A DNA stretch of 64,000 bases, taken from CAZQRP01 sp964596125. Its GTDB lineage: Bacteria; Chloroflexota; Dehalococcoidia; GIF9; UBA5629. Shown here piece after piece: positions 51,583 through 60,760 of this stretch. The notes under the pieces were generated by a model. That model did not search any database, was not told the DNA's origin, and was given only the letters and a program-made list of their open reading frames with translations. Numbering within the stretch: position 1 is the stretch's first letter; each line of letters opens with the position of its first letter. The DNA lies in contig CAZQRP010000001.1 in the NCBI GenBank assembly GCA_964596125.1, forward strand, positions 62,001 through 126,000, read 5' to 3'. Position numbers and translations under genes: made by a program.

Positions 51583-52116
51583 ATGCAGAAAAAACTAACG
51601 GTAATTCCGGAGGAGTGTTCCGGCTGCAGGATCTGCGAGCTTGTCTGCGCCATAAGGCACTTCGGTGTGAATAATCCGAAGAAGGCGGCGATAAGAGTGC
51701 TGGTCACCTACCCTCATCCGGTGGTGAGGATGCCGATTGTCTGCAGCCAGTGTAAGGAGCCCACCTGTGCCCAGGTGTGTCCTACCGATTCTTTACGATG
51801 GATCGAGGGTGTCGTGCAGCTTGACGACGGGACCTGTATTTCCTGTTATAAATGTGTGGACGCATGTCCCTTCGGATCGATGTATGCCCATGATGACTGC
51901 AGCCTGCCGATAAAGTGTGATATGTGCGGGGGAGACCCGGAGTGTGTTAAGAAGTGCCCCAAGAGAGCACTCAGGTTAATACCGGAGGCTTCTCTGGGTG
52001 AATCTAAGCGCCTGAATAATGTGTTGAGCTATACCCAGATGAAAGAGATCGAGTTCTATGAGAAAGGGGAACACAAGATTATCCACTATGCTGAGACAGG
52101 GAAGGAACAGCTATGA
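51583..52116 (+). CDS. Four-cluster [4Fe-4S] ferredoxin subunit of aldehyde:ferredoxin oxidoreductase
   Basis: A 177-residue protein with four cysteine groups: CSGCRICELVC, CSQCKEPTCAQVC, CISCYKCVDAC, and CDMCGGDPECVKKC. It has no Tat signal, so it is cytoplasmic. It overlaps the AOR gene by 4 bases (ATGA), matching AorB-type polyferredoxins that take electrons from AOR. TGGAGGAG lies a few bases before the ATG. The electron acceptor, such as ferredoxin, NAD or a membrane complex, is not visible. Confidence 0.9.
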   Translation: MQKKLTVIPEECSGCRICELVCAIRHFGVNNPKKAAIRVLVTYPHPVVRMPIVCSQCKEPTCAQVCPTDSLRWIEGVVQLDDGTCISCYKCVDACPFGSMYAHDDCSLPIKCDMCGGDPECVKKCPKRALRLIPEASLGESKRLNNVLSYTQMKEIEFYEKGEHKIIHYAETGKEQL

Positions 52117-53942
52117 CTGTAAAGAGCGGGTATTTTAAAAAGCACCTGCATGTAGACCTGACCAGAGGCAGCGCCGAACGGCGGACTATCCCGGACGATT
52201 TTATAGAGACGTATATCGGGGGGCGTGGCTTCGGCGCGAAACTGGTGTGGGACAATCTGAAGGCCCATGGTTTCAAAATTGATCCCCTTGGCCCGGACAA
52301 TCTCCTGGTTGTGGCGCCGGGACCGTTGACGGGTGTCTATATACCGTCATCAGGAAAAAACTCTTTCGTTTCTATCTCACCGGCTACCGGCCTTTACGGT
52401 GATTCATCGATGGGCGGCAGCTTCGGTGTTGAGCTCCGGCAGACTGGGATCGATGTCCTCTCCGTTACCGGAAGGGCGCCCGAACTGTCTGTCCTTTTTG
52501 TAGACAACGGTGAGACGACGATTCTGCCCATGCCTGAGCTAAAAGGAAAGTCTTGTCTGGAAGCCGAAGGAATTATCAAGGAACGGCTGGAAACGTATGC
52601 TATCCACGTTGCTACTATCGGAGTGGCGGGCGAAAACATGGTGAAATTTGCCTGTCTCAACGCTGACTGGGGCCGCAATGCCGGAAGGACCGGGATAGGT
52701 GCCGTCATGGGATCGAAAAACCTTAAAGCGTTTGTGGTGAGGGGGCACAAGGACCTGCCGATTTACGATGTTAAAGGGCTGATGGAAGAGGCCGGCAAGG
52801 CGTACAAATACATGGAAGAGCACAAGTATTTTAAACAATGGCAGCAGGAAGGGCTGATGAATGTCATCGAGTATGCCAACGAGAAAGGCATCCTGCCGGC
52901 TTACAATTTCAAGGACAGTGTGTTTGCCAAACATCTCCAGATCAACGGTGCGGTGATGCTATCCCACTACAAGATAGGTGACAGCGCTTGTTTTTCCTGT
53001 CCCATGTGCTGCGGTAACATCTGCCTGGTGAAGAACGGGAAATACACAGGAACGGTCGTTGAGGGGCCGGAATATGAATCATGTGCCATGCTGGGTTCTA
53101 ACCTGGGGATCGATAATTTTGCCGCTATACTTTCTGCGAACCGCCTGTGCGATGAGCTGGGGATGGATACGATTTCAGCAGGCAACATTGTCGGCGCCGT
53201 CATAGAGGGATATGAGAAGGGAATACTATCGCTTTCCGACCTCGACGGCAATGAAATTACCTGGGGAGACGAGGATGCGATACTGGAGCTGATACGAAGG
53301 ATCGCCATGAGGCAGGGTATCGGCGACTTGATCGCCGACGGCCCGCGCCGCATTATTGAGAAATGGCCCGAAATGGATCAGGTCATTCTTCAGGTGAAAG
53401 GGCTTGAGCAGTCTGCCTATGACAGCCGCGCTGGCACATCAATGGCGCTGGCGTATGCAACCTCGGACATAGGCGCACATCACACGCGGGCGTGGACTAT
53501 TGCCAAGGAAATGGAAGAGGGCCAGGGCTGGTCCGATGAAGAGAAGGTTGAGATTGTCATCTATCACCAGATGGTGCGTCCGCTGTTCGATATGCTCGGT
53601 GTCTGCCGTCTGCCCTGGATTGAGCTGGGGCTGAATGAGCGGCACTACGCTAACTTCTATACCTATGTGACCGGCAAGGACTCATCCTTGGAACAGCTTC
53701 TGGCACTTTCGAATAATGTCTATGATCTGACACGCCTGATAAATACTCGCCTCGGTATGAGCCGCAAGGACGACAGCCTGCCCTATAAGGTCTATGGAAA
53801 TCCCGCTCTCACCGGGCCGAACGCGGGCAAGGTAGTAGACCGGGACTACTTTCAGAAACTTCTTTCGCTGTATTATCAAAAGCGCGGCTGGGACGAAAAC
53901 GGAATTCCCTCAGCCGGTGTAGAAGACAACTTTAAAGACTGA
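52113..53942 (+). CDS. Tungsten-type aldehyde:ferredoxin oxidoreductase
   Basis: The 609-residue enzyme oxidises aldehydes to acids, or in reverse reduces acids, using a tungsten bis-pyranopterin and one [4Fe-4S] cluster. The N-terminal domain has HVDLTRGSAERRTIPDDFIETYIGGRGFGAKL and PGPLTG. The cluster cysteines are Cys293, Cys296 and Cys300 (ACFSCPMCC) and Cys498 in GVCRLPW. GRNAGRTGIGAVMGSKNLKA binds the pterin phosphates. Length is normal for the AOR family. The gene set of ferredoxin, AOR and nearby XdhC/YqeB/YqeC and ABC transporter genes fits metal and cofactor supply. The aldehyde is unknown. Confidence 0.93.
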   Translation: MTVKSGYFKKHLHVDLTRGSAERRTIPDDFIETYIGGRGFGAKLVWDNLKAHGFKIDPLGPDNLLVVAPGPLTGVYIPSSGKNSFVSISPATGLYGDSSMGGSFGVELRQTGIDVLSVTGRAPELSVLFVDNGETTILPMPELKGKSCLEAEGIIKERLETYAIHVATIGVAGENMVKFACLNADWGRNAGRTGIGAVMGSKNLKAFVVRGHKDLPIYDVKGLMEEAGKAYKYMEEHKYFKQWQQEGLMNVIEYANEKGILPAYNFKDSVFAKHLQINGAVMLSHYKIGDSACFSCPMCCGNICLVKNGKYTGTVVEGPEYESCAMLGSNLGIDNFAAILSANRLCDELGMDTISAGNIVGAVIEGYEKGILSLSDLDGNEITWGDEDAILELIRRIAMRQGIGDLIADGPRRIIEKWPEMDQVILQVKGLEQSAYDSRAGTSMALAYATSDIGAHHTRAWTIAKEMEEGQGWSDEEKVEIVIYHQMVRPLFDMLGVCRLPWIELGLNERHYANFYTYVTGKDSSLEQLLALSNNVYDLTRLINTRLGMSRKDDSLPYKVYGNPALTGPNAGKVVDRDYFQKLLSLYYQKRGWDENGIPSAGVEDNFKD

Positions 53943-54119
53943 CATCTCACTACCACTGGTACATGACTCAGGTTGTATGTACGACATCTAAAACTGTGCG
54001 GGTGTTGATGCTATAATAAATAGCTGGTATCCTATCTTATTCTCTGAGCAGGGTAACGTAAACGGGCGCCGGTATCATGTCGGTTTAGATATATTATACT
54101 CCTCCATCGGGAATATTAT

Positions 54120-54920
54120 ATGATACAGCACATATATGATTATTTAGCCTCTTTCTTCCAAAATCCAAGCTGTGTGGGAATCGGTCTGGCAGTAATTTTC
54201 GGTTTAATATGGATTGCCTGCTACAGGCCGCCGTTATTCAGCCATATCTGGGTCTGGGCACTCCTTCCTGCCAGCGCAATCCTGACCTATTTTGCCATTG
54301 CTTTCATTCAGGTGCCTCTCACCGGTCTGATCCGGCAGACCTTACATAACAACTGGAGCCAGGAAGTCCTGTTGCGTCATATTCTGCTTTCCAGTGTGCC
54401 GGCACTGGTGCTTTGTGGACTGGTCCAGGAGGGGGCTAAGTTTGTGCCTGTCGTTGCCTGCTGGTGGATCAAAGGTAAGAATATCGATCCCTGTCTGGGA
54501 CTGCAGATCGGAGCCGTAGCGGGGGTGGGATTCGGTATTTTTGAGGCGCAGCAGGTGCATAATGCCATTTTCGCTTCCGGCTGGACCTGGGAGAATGTGC
54601 AGCTTAACGGAGTCATGGAGCTGACCGGGTTCTGGGAAAGTCTTTTTATTGTTGCTATGCATACAACTGCTACTGCATTTGCCGGCTACGGTCTGGCGAA
54701 AGGCTGGGGATGGCAGTTCTATCTTCTGGCCGTCTTGTTACATGCCTTGCTTTACTATATTCATCTTCTGTTTCAGGCGCAGATCCTTTCTAATGCCCAG
54801 GTGGAACTGGCTATAGGTCTGTATGCGCAGGTAGCGACGTTGGTGGCTATTATGCTTGGCGAGAGAGAGGCGCATAAGGCCGAGGAACATGAGAGTACCG
54901 AGTCATCACCTGCGGACTGA
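54120..54920 (+). CDS. PrsW-like integral membrane protease family protein
   Basis: A 266-residue protein with eight or so membrane helices. It carries conserved PrsW-superfamily spots in order: VQEGAKF near residue 102, GVGFGIFEAQQ, MHTTATAFAGYGLAKGWG and LLHALLYY. PrsW-type proteins are proposed glutamic intramembrane proteases that cleave anti-sigma factors or other membrane proteins. The first motif reads QE and not EE, so activity is uncertain. The charged C-terminal tail faces the cytoplasm. It is a single gene; the lipoprotein downstream may be unrelated. Confidence 0.7.
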   Translation: MIQHIYDYLASFFQNPSCVGIGLAVIFGLIWIACYRPPLFSHIWVWALLPASAILTYFAIAFIQVPLTGLIRQTLHNNWSQEVLLRHILLSSVPALVLCGLVQEGAKFVPVVACWWIKGKNIDPCLGLQIGAVAGVGFGIFEAQQVHNAIFASGWTWENVQLNGVMELTGFWESLFIVAMHTTATAFAGYGLAKGWGWQFYLLAVLLHALLYYIHLLFQAQILSNAQVELAIGLYAQVATLVAIMLGEREAHKAEEHESTESSPAD

Positions 54921-55262
54921 CCAGACAGAAAGCAGGACAGCTCCCGGGCAAATCAGGTGAAGATGGTTGTAGAGTAGGGGGAATCCCCGGAGCGTCCTTC
55001 TCCGGTATACATCGAAGTGCCCCAAGCTGCTGCATTTCAGCGAGCGAACCGCCCTGATATAAACGAATTTCGGTTTCATTCGTTATATAAGTAGAGTTAA
55101 GGACTATTGAAAAGGTGTAAAATAGATATATATAAGGGCATATTGTGCCCGAAGTAGTAATAGGTTATTATGAACAAACAGGGCAGAAAACTATGGAGCA
55201 AATCCAGGAGGACTTTCGGTACAACGTTGTTCTTTATGTGCTAGCATAGTCTGGAGGTTACA
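54921..55262. other. Intergenic region before the Ig-like lipoprotein
   Basis: About 340 bases. It has a short hairpin GGGCA-TATTG-TGCCC near 55137, and the ribosome site GGAGG a few bases before the lipoprotein ATG. No coding frame is supported. Confidence 0.4.
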
Positions 55263-56630
55263 ATGAAGAGGCTATTATTCCTTATAATGATACTTTTACT
55301 GATGACTACTGGTTGTGAGTATTTACCTGAAGACCTGGTTGGCAATCAGATACCCACTGCTTACATTGATTCGATATCACCAGTCGAGGTCTCCCAGGGA
55401 GGAAAGGTAAAGTTCCTCGGTCATGGCACCGATCCCGATGGAACGGTTGTCGCTTATAGATGGCGCTCAAACATAGACGGCGCCCTGGATGTTCTGGCGA
55501 GCTTTGAGACCACGTCTTTATCTTCCGGGAAGCATACCATTTATCTCAAGGTCCAGGACAATAACGGGGCCTGGTCGGAAGAAGTACAGAGCGCTGTTAC
55601 TGTTTCCGGCGGAGAGGCCAGTACGCCGATTATCAGCTTTTTCAAAGCCAGCCCGGCGGGTATTAATTCAGGTGGCTCGTCGAACCTTAGCTGGGAGGTA
55701 TCCGGTGCCACCACTGTAACAATAAACCAGGGCATAGGTAACGTGGATTTAACTGGGACAAAAGCAGTGTCTCCGGGTACAACGACTATCTATACTATGA
55801 CAGCTACCAATGCGACGGGCAGTGCTACTACTTCAGCTAAGGTTACCGTCACGTCGGCGCCGGTGACAGGTCTGCCTGTTGTTAATTCATTTAATGCCAG
55901 TCCAGCAAGTATAAATATCGGTGAGTATTCGACATTGAGTTGGAATGTATCCAATGCAACTGCTGTAACTATTGATGTGGGCATAGGCGCCGTTGCCTCC
56001 ACCGGCAGTACTACGGTCTCACCGGTGATAAACACCAGCTATACACTGACGGCTACCAACTTGGTCGGAACAGTCAATTCTACTGTTGTGGTTACGGTTT
56101 CTTCTGCACCACAAACGGAGCTGACAGTGGGTATTCAACCCGTTATCAGTGAGAGCGGCTATGTACGGGATAACGGTGAGGTATGGCCCGAGTGGATATA
56201 TGTCGGCGATGACCAGAATAACCGTTCTCTTCAGGCCTTTATCAGTTTTGATATATCGGAGATTCCGGGAGGGGCAACAATAACGAATGTGCTGGTTGAT
56301 TTTTCAGATCACGATACGATGGAAGGAGACCCGTTTGGCAGTCTGGGGTGTTTAAGAGTATATCCGCATGACTATGGCATCTTGGATGGAGTCGACTACT
56401 ACAGCGGGTCTCCGACCGGCCATATACTGGAATATTGCTCGTTAAGCCAGATAACAGTACACGGTGACAATAATGTAAAGGACGCGTTGCAGGCTCAAGT
56501 AGGAGGTCTGAGGTTCCAGTTGAGATTACAATATAACGAAAACGAGAACGATGGAGATAGTACCAATGATCTAATGCGCTGGTCACAATACAACATGCCA
56601 AAGCTGATTGTGACCTATACTACTTCTTGA
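55263..56630 (+). CDS. Lipoprotein with PKD-like and repeated Ig-like domains
   Basis: The 455-residue protein has a signal with lipobox MTTGC. A PKD-like domain follows (~31-115, IPTAYIDSISPVEVSQGG, FLGHGTDPDG). Then come two copies of one ~85-residue Ig-like module, each with ISFFKASPAGINSGGSSNLSW or NSFNASPASINIGEYSTLSW, VTI...GIG, and YTMTATN or YTLTATN. The C-terminal ~170 residues form another beta-rich domain. It is exposed on the surface and probably binds polymers or cells; the function is not known. The same module recurs in the protein at 57130. Confidence 0.8.
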   Translation: MKRLLFLIMILLLMTTGCEYLPEDLVGNQIPTAYIDSISPVEVSQGGKVKFLGHGTDPDGTVVAYRWRSNIDGALDVLASFETTSLSSGKHTIYLKVQDNNGAWSEEVQSAVTVSGGEASTPIISFFKASPAGINSGGSSNLSWEVSGATTVTINQGIGNVDLTGTKAVSPGTTTIYTMTATNATGSATTSAKVTVTSAPVTGLPVVNSFNASPASINIGEYSTLSWNVSNATAVTIDVGIGAVASTGSTTVSPVINTSYTLTATNLVGTVNSTVVVTVSSAPQTELTVGIQPVISESGYVRDNGEVWPEWIYVGDDQNNRSLQAFISFDISEIPGGATITNVLVDFSDHDTMEGDPFGSLGCLRVYPHDYGILDGVDYYSGSPTGHILEYCSLSQITVHGDNNVKDALQAQVGGLRFQLRLQYNENENDGDSTNDLMRWSQYNMPKLIVTYTTS

Positions 56631-56766
56631 GCATGGTTCCGAGTATTTTAATAGTTCGAGTTAGCTATTCCGGTTGGTCAGGTCTTACAGGGCGAATGCG
56701 AGACCTGGAGAAAGGTATTCAATCATCCGGATATTGATAGTAGTGTCAGGGTAGAGGAAGTTCAGA

Positions 56767-56850
56767 GTGGCAGACTGGCTGGCTATAGTAATTATTGTTA
56801 TTATTGTGATAGCTGCTGCGGTCATCCTGGGCCTGAGCAGATGGGAATAG
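56767..56850 (+). CDS. 27-residue single-span membrane peptide
   Basis: A tiny frame starting at GTG, with GAGG about 8 bases upstream. Nearly all of it is one membrane helix (WLAIVIIVIIVIAAAVILGL) ending in SRWE. It lies alone between two Ig-module genes. Support is the ribosome site and the clean helix only; it could be chance. Confidence 0.35.
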   Translation: MADWLAIVIIVIIVIAAAVILGLSRWE

Positions 56851-57129
56851 TGCGACTCGATTCTTAGCAGGTAATCCCTGGTGATTTGTGTATCAATTCT
56901 TTCCCCTGTGTTCCCGTCCCCTTGCCGTTGTGTGTGGCGAGAGGTCTCGAAGAGAGGCCGGCACTCCTTTTAAACACCCTGCTGTTTTGTCCTGAGTGTC
57001 CTGTCTGATTAGCCTGTTTGTTTTTGTTTGCTCGGGTGTTAGCGGGACCAATCCATAAGGCCGTATTCCGTTTAGCTCCGTCTAGATGTATAATCTTAAT
57101 GGTAGAGAACGAAAGCGAAGGACAATACG

Positions 57130-58206
57130 ATGCAGCAGACAATTACCTGCCCTGATTGCGGTTCACAGAATGATGCGGGTCTGCAGTTCTGCGTACGGTG
57201 TGGTCGGAGGCTGCAATATAATTGTCCTTACTGCGGTACCAGTACGTCGGCTGAGTATAGCTTTTGCAGGGAATGCGGTGCGGAGCAACCCTGGTCTTCA
57301 TATCAGCAGCCAGAGCTTCCATCCGTAGAGGATGTTACCTCTGCACAGCAGAGCCAGGTTTACCGGCAGGAAAAGCCGGAGCGGAAAAAGACAAGTGTGT
57401 GGACACTTGTATTACTTGGTTCGCTAATTGTTGTGCTTTTAGTCGCCGGGAGTGTCTTTGTGTTGTATGTGCTTTCACAACAGATGCCAGGTACTTATCC
57501 TACTGTTGAGGGACCGATAATGAAAGAAGGGCCTGCGCTGCCTCAAGAGTCGCCTCCGGTGGCAAGCCCTGTTATCGTTACCTTCGATGTTACTCCGGAA
57601 GAGGTCACCGCTGCTGAACCAGCAATGTTATCATGGGAAGTGAGCGGGGCGGATTCAGTGACCATAGACCAGGGGATAGGCGAAGTACCTCATAGTGGGA
57701 CCAGGTCAGTAACACAGAATAAAAATACTGTTTACACATTAACAGCGACGAATACCGGTGGTAGCGTTGACAGGTCAATAGAGGTTGCTGTTATTGAAAA
57801 TGTCAATGCGGCGAAGATAGCCCTGAAATTAGACGATGTCAGTAGCAATGATTTTATTTTTTATAACAATTCCGAGCCGATGGTTGCCGAGACTATATCA
57901 ACATACTATATTAAATTTGTTCGAGGGGACCAGACATTAGATAATGCAGTCTCTGTGCATACCACTGTTGCAGCAGCAGAAAAACGGTACTACGAAATTA
58001 AATTCAACAACCGGGAGAACATTCAAGATATCATAGGCATAGGTGAGAGAGGTTATTTCCTGTCCTTCGGCGGTGAGGACTCGGAAGGGTCCGTAATATA
58101 CTCAATTAGATTTCAGAAAAATAATGTCTATGTTACTATAGGCGGTATCTCGAATTATGAAGAGCTTGAGTCGTATGCCAGGATTGTAGCAGGACGGATT
58201 CAGTAG
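57130..58206 (+). CDS. Double zinc-ribbon membrane protein with external Ig-like module
   Basis: Residues 1-~55 hold two zinc ribbons (CPDCGSQNDAGLQFCVRCG, CPYCGTSTSAEYSFCREC). A proline/glutamate linker leads to one membrane helix (~95-118, LVLLGSLIVVLLVAGSVFVLYVL). Outside are an Ig-like module (~150-225, with AMLSWEVSGADSVTIDQGIG and YTLTATN) nearly the same as those in the lipoprotein at 55263, and a C-terminal beta domain (~235-358). Cytoplasmic ribbons with an external binding module suggest a receptor or anchoring role. No enzyme motif is present. Confidence 0.8.
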   Translation: MQQTITCPDCGSQNDAGLQFCVRCGRRLQYNCPYCGTSTSAEYSFCRECGAEQPWSSYQQPELPSVEDVTSAQQSQVYRQEKPERKKTSVWTLVLLGSLIVVLLVAGSVFVLYVLSQQMPGTYPTVEGPIMKEGPALPQESPPVASPVIVTFDVTPEEVTAAEPAMLSWEVSGADSVTIDQGIGEVPHSGTRSVTQNKNTVYTLTATNTGGSVDRSIEVAVIENVNAAKIALKLDDVSSNDFIFYNNSEPMVAETISTYYIKFVRGDQTLDNAVSVHTTVAAAEKRYYEIKFNNRENIQDIIGIGERGYFLSFGGEDSEGSVIYSIRFQKNNVYVTIGGISNYEELESYARIVAGRIQ

Positions 58207-58377
58207 TGGCACAGCACATAGAAAAGCAGCAGGTTCTAATGCTGTGTGGTCTGCGCTTCGGCTTTAAAATGAAAGCCAACCAGCAGGTCTGATAGCAAAA
58301 CAGTTGGAAAAAGGGCGAGGCAAGCACATGGTTGCCGGAAGTAGAGTGCAATGAAATTGCCTTGTCTATCTCTGCTA

Positions 58378-59160
58378 CTATTTGGAAACAGGTCTGGTCC
58401 TTTTCACTTTTATAATCTCTGCTAGAATGCTTATTGCGATCTCCTCGGGAGTTTCGGCACCGATTTCCAATCCGATCGGAGCGTACACATTGTTCAGTTG
58501 CTGTTGTGATGCCCCTTTTTGAGCTAGGCGGTCTTTCACCTCTTTCACCTTCTTTTTACTGCCGATCATGCCGATATATTTTGCCCTGGTGCCAATAGCG
58601 AACTCCAGGCACTGTTCATCGGAGACGTGCCCGGTGGTATAGATGACAATGTAGCTGTCTTCTTCGACATTTAGTTTGGAGAAGGAACTATCGAACTCTT
58701 CAACTATTAACGAATCGGCGTTAGGAAACCGGTCATTGTTGTTATACTCCGGGCGCGGGTCTATTACTATCACACGTAATCCCAGCATTTTAGCGATCGT
58801 TGCTGTGCTCTGCGATATATGTCCGGCACCAAAGATATAGAGCGTTTCCAATGATAGAATTAGCTCAAGGAATATATCCATTTGCCCGCCGCAGATCATC
58901 ACCGCATCTCGTCCTTTTCCTGAAAGGTCGAAATGGACTATCTGCGATTCGCCGGATTTCATCATTTCTTCAGCCTTTTTTTTAATCAACTGCTCGGCAC
59001 TGCCGCCGCCTACAGTACCGATGAACGTTCCATCTTCTTTTATGAGCATTTTTGCCCCGGCTTTCCGTGGCGCCGAGCCTTGACTTGATATAATCGTGGC
59101 TAACACCGCACGTCCTCCGTTTGCGGTTATATTAGATAATTCCTGATAAATCTCAAGCAT
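58378..59160 (-). CDS. XdhC/CoxI-family molybdenum cofactor accessory protein
   Basis: The 260-residue protein is intact: IISSQGSAPRKAGAKMLIKEDG, GTVGGGSAEQLIK, ICGGQMDIFLELI, the Rossmann motif IFGAGHISQSTATIAKMLG, VIVIDPRPEYNNNDRFPNAD and the C-terminal GLEIGAETPEEIAISILAEIIKV. XdhC proteins hold and sulfurate the cofactor for xanthine dehydrogenase-type hydroxylases. It heads away from YqeC and YqeB, last in the leftward block, matching the set linked to selenium-dependent molybdenum hydroxylases. A broken paralogue lies at 11573. No hydroxylase gene is in the window. Confidence 0.9.
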   Translation of the reverse strand: MLEIYQELSNITANGGRAVLATIISSQGSAPRKAGAKMLIKEDGTFIGTVGGGSAEQLIKKKAEEMMKSGESQIVHFDLSGKGRDAVMICGGQMDIFLELILSLETLYIFGAGHISQSTATIAKMLGLRVIVIDPRPEYNNNDRFPNADSLIVEEFDSSFSKLNVEEDSYIVIYTTGHVSDEQCLEFAIGTRAKYIGMIGSKKKVKEVKDRLAQKGASQQQLNNVYAPIGLEIGAETPEEIAISILAEIIKVKRTRPVSK

Positions 59161-59183
59161 GGATTACCTCCAAAACGTTGATT

Positions 59184-59954
59184 TTACTTAAAAACTACCT
59201 CCATTACCGGCTCTGCTGATTGAGCTTGCCCAACGACAACTCGCTTAATCTGCGGGTGTCTCATTGCCAGAATCTTATCAGCCAGTTTTCTCCCTTTTGA
59301 CAGGCCTTCCTTGAGGTCTGTCTTATTGATAAAAGGTACGATCCTGGCACTTTCAGGACTGCCTTTAATTATACCTTTTTGATGCGTTATAAGAAAGGCA
59401 ATTGACTCTGTTGAGATAATTTCACCTAATGGCAATCCAAGCAGCCTGGATACAATTTCAGGTCTGAACACGTTTTCCTCATTTAGGCGGCAGCCGATGG
59501 CATCGATTCCCACTACCGGTATGACCAGTGATGTGTTATGTGGGATTGCCGGCTCAGTTGGGGATGGCGCTTTCAAGGACCTGTGAGCTGCCCCATCTGC
59601 TTCTACGATAATATAGGATACCTGATTTAGCTCAGCTAACCTGGCTATTAACTCCTGGCTGATGCTATTTAACTTCCCGGAAGGTAACTTTTCACTGGCC
59701 AATGTTATCAGCTTATATTTATCCACGTTTTCAAGAAGCAGGGCTATCATCTTTTCCTCATTTTTCTCGACGAGAAGTGACTGCGTTTCCGAGGGTAACG
59801 GCTCGAAAATTTTGGTAGTCGTGGTTGTTACGACACAGTTTTCCCTTGAAGCCAGTTCGCGTGCCAGGGCGAACATGAGTGTCGTTTTGCCGCCGCCGCC
59901 AACCAGACTAATTATTTCACCGGGTCTAATATCAAAGGCTTCCTTCAGTGACAT
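59184..59954 (-). CDS. yqeC: YqeC-type putative selenium-dependent hydroxylase accessory protein
   Basis: A 256-residue P-loop protein with VGGGGKTTLMFALARELASR (Walker A, ~18-37), VTTTTTKIFEP, and VEADGAAHRSLKAP, all family features. YqeC is found by genome context with YqeB and XdhC where selenium-dependent molybdenum hydroxylases occur; its reaction is not established in what I can state with certainty. The start at 59954 sits 2 bases from the YqeB stop, indicating one transcript. Confidence 0.88.
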   Translation of the reverse strand: MSLKEAFDIRPGEIISLVGGGGKTTLMFALARELASRENCVVTTTTTKIFEPLPSETQSLLVEKNEEKMIALLLENVDKYKLITLASEKLPSGKLNSISQELIARLAELNQVSYIIVEADGAAHRSLKAPSPTEPAIPHNTSLVIPVVGIDAIGCRLNEENVFRPEIVSRLLGLPLGEIISTESIAFLITHQKGIIKGSPESARIVPFINKTDLKEGLSKGRKLADKILAMRHPQIKRVVVGQAQSAEPVMEVVFK

Positions 59955-59956
59955 GA

Positions 59957-60757
59957 CTATACATTGAACCGTACCAGTATCGCCTCAAGCACTCCCCCGG
60001 CTATTGACCTCATCCTATCTCTAATGCTGAAACATTGTTCTCTACTTCCCATCTGGTCAATTTCAGCCAGCTTAACTTCTTTTTTGACAGGTATTCCGCT
60101 TCTCAGCAAGGCTCTCACCAGACCGCTAATTGGTGCTTTTATCATTTTATCTCCCAGAGAGGCAATAACTTCACCGGCGGTAACAGTGTCTCCAATATCG
60201 ACGCGGGCTAGAAAGAGACCATCGTCGGGGGCATGTATAACTCTCTCAGATGTTAGACCCCCGATGGTAACGGGAATTCCTGTGTTCTTTTCCGCCTCCC
60301 CCTCGAATATCACCCTGCCCAGGCTCTCACTATTGTTTGTCTCCACTACCATGTGGACGTCTTTACCCGCGTAGAAGCCGGGCCCCAGCCCGATGACCAG
60401 GGAAGCATCCGTTAGCTTCGTTCCCAGGTTTCGCTTGGCCATTATAGCATCGATTACTATGTCGGTATGAAGAGTATCCTTTATTGCAGTTTCCGGATCG
60501 ACTATAATCGGCAGTTTTTTCTCTTCCCACACCTCCGTTATCTCACCGGCGGATTTAACCAGTTTTGCTGTCACCCCTTCGACTTCCTTTTCGTCGTTGT
60601 ATATAGCTTCGGAAAACGAGACTCCCCGGCTGACCGCCAGCGGATTCGGCGTTTCGGTCAGAAAAACCTTGAAATGGGCGTTGTGTAGCCTGTGGGCTAC
60701 CGCACTTGCCACCTCTCCTCCACCTTTGATAAGGATTACCAGCTCCGTTAATTTCAA
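59957..60757 (-). CDS. yqeB: YqeB / EF2563-family selenium-dependent molybdenum hydroxylase system protein
   Basis: The 266-residue protein begins VILIKGGGEVASAVAHRLHNAHFKVFLTETPNPLAVSRGVSFSEAIY, and has DAIMAKRNLGT, IGLGPGFYAGKDVHMVVETN, and a C-terminal biotinyl/lipoyl-like beta segment (VDIGDTVTAGEVIASLGD, APISGLVRALLRSGIPV). This matches the EF2563 family, tied to labile-selenium molybdo-hydroxylases. It is co-transcribed with YqeC (2-base gap) and lies 3 bases after the DUF364 gene, linking cofactor and transport genes. Confidence 0.9.
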   Translation of the reverse strand: MKLTELVILIKGGGEVASAVAHRLHNAHFKVFLTETPNPLAVSRGVSFSEAIYNDEKEVEGVTAKLVKSAGEITEVWEEKKLPIIVDPETAIKDTLHTDIVIDAIMAKRNLGTKLTDASLVIGLGPGFYAGKDVHMVVETNNSESLGRVIFEGEAEKNTGIPVTIGGLTSERVIHAPDDGLFLARVDIGDTVTAGEVIASLGDKMIKAPISGLVRALLRSGIPVKKEVKLAEIDQMGSREQCFSIRDRMRSIAGGVLEAILVRFNV

Positions 60758-60760
60758 TCG

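Noticed and set aside
52539..52934. Long antisense frames inside the AOR gene
   Set aside because: They mirror the GC-rich codon usage of the AOR gene and show no independent features.
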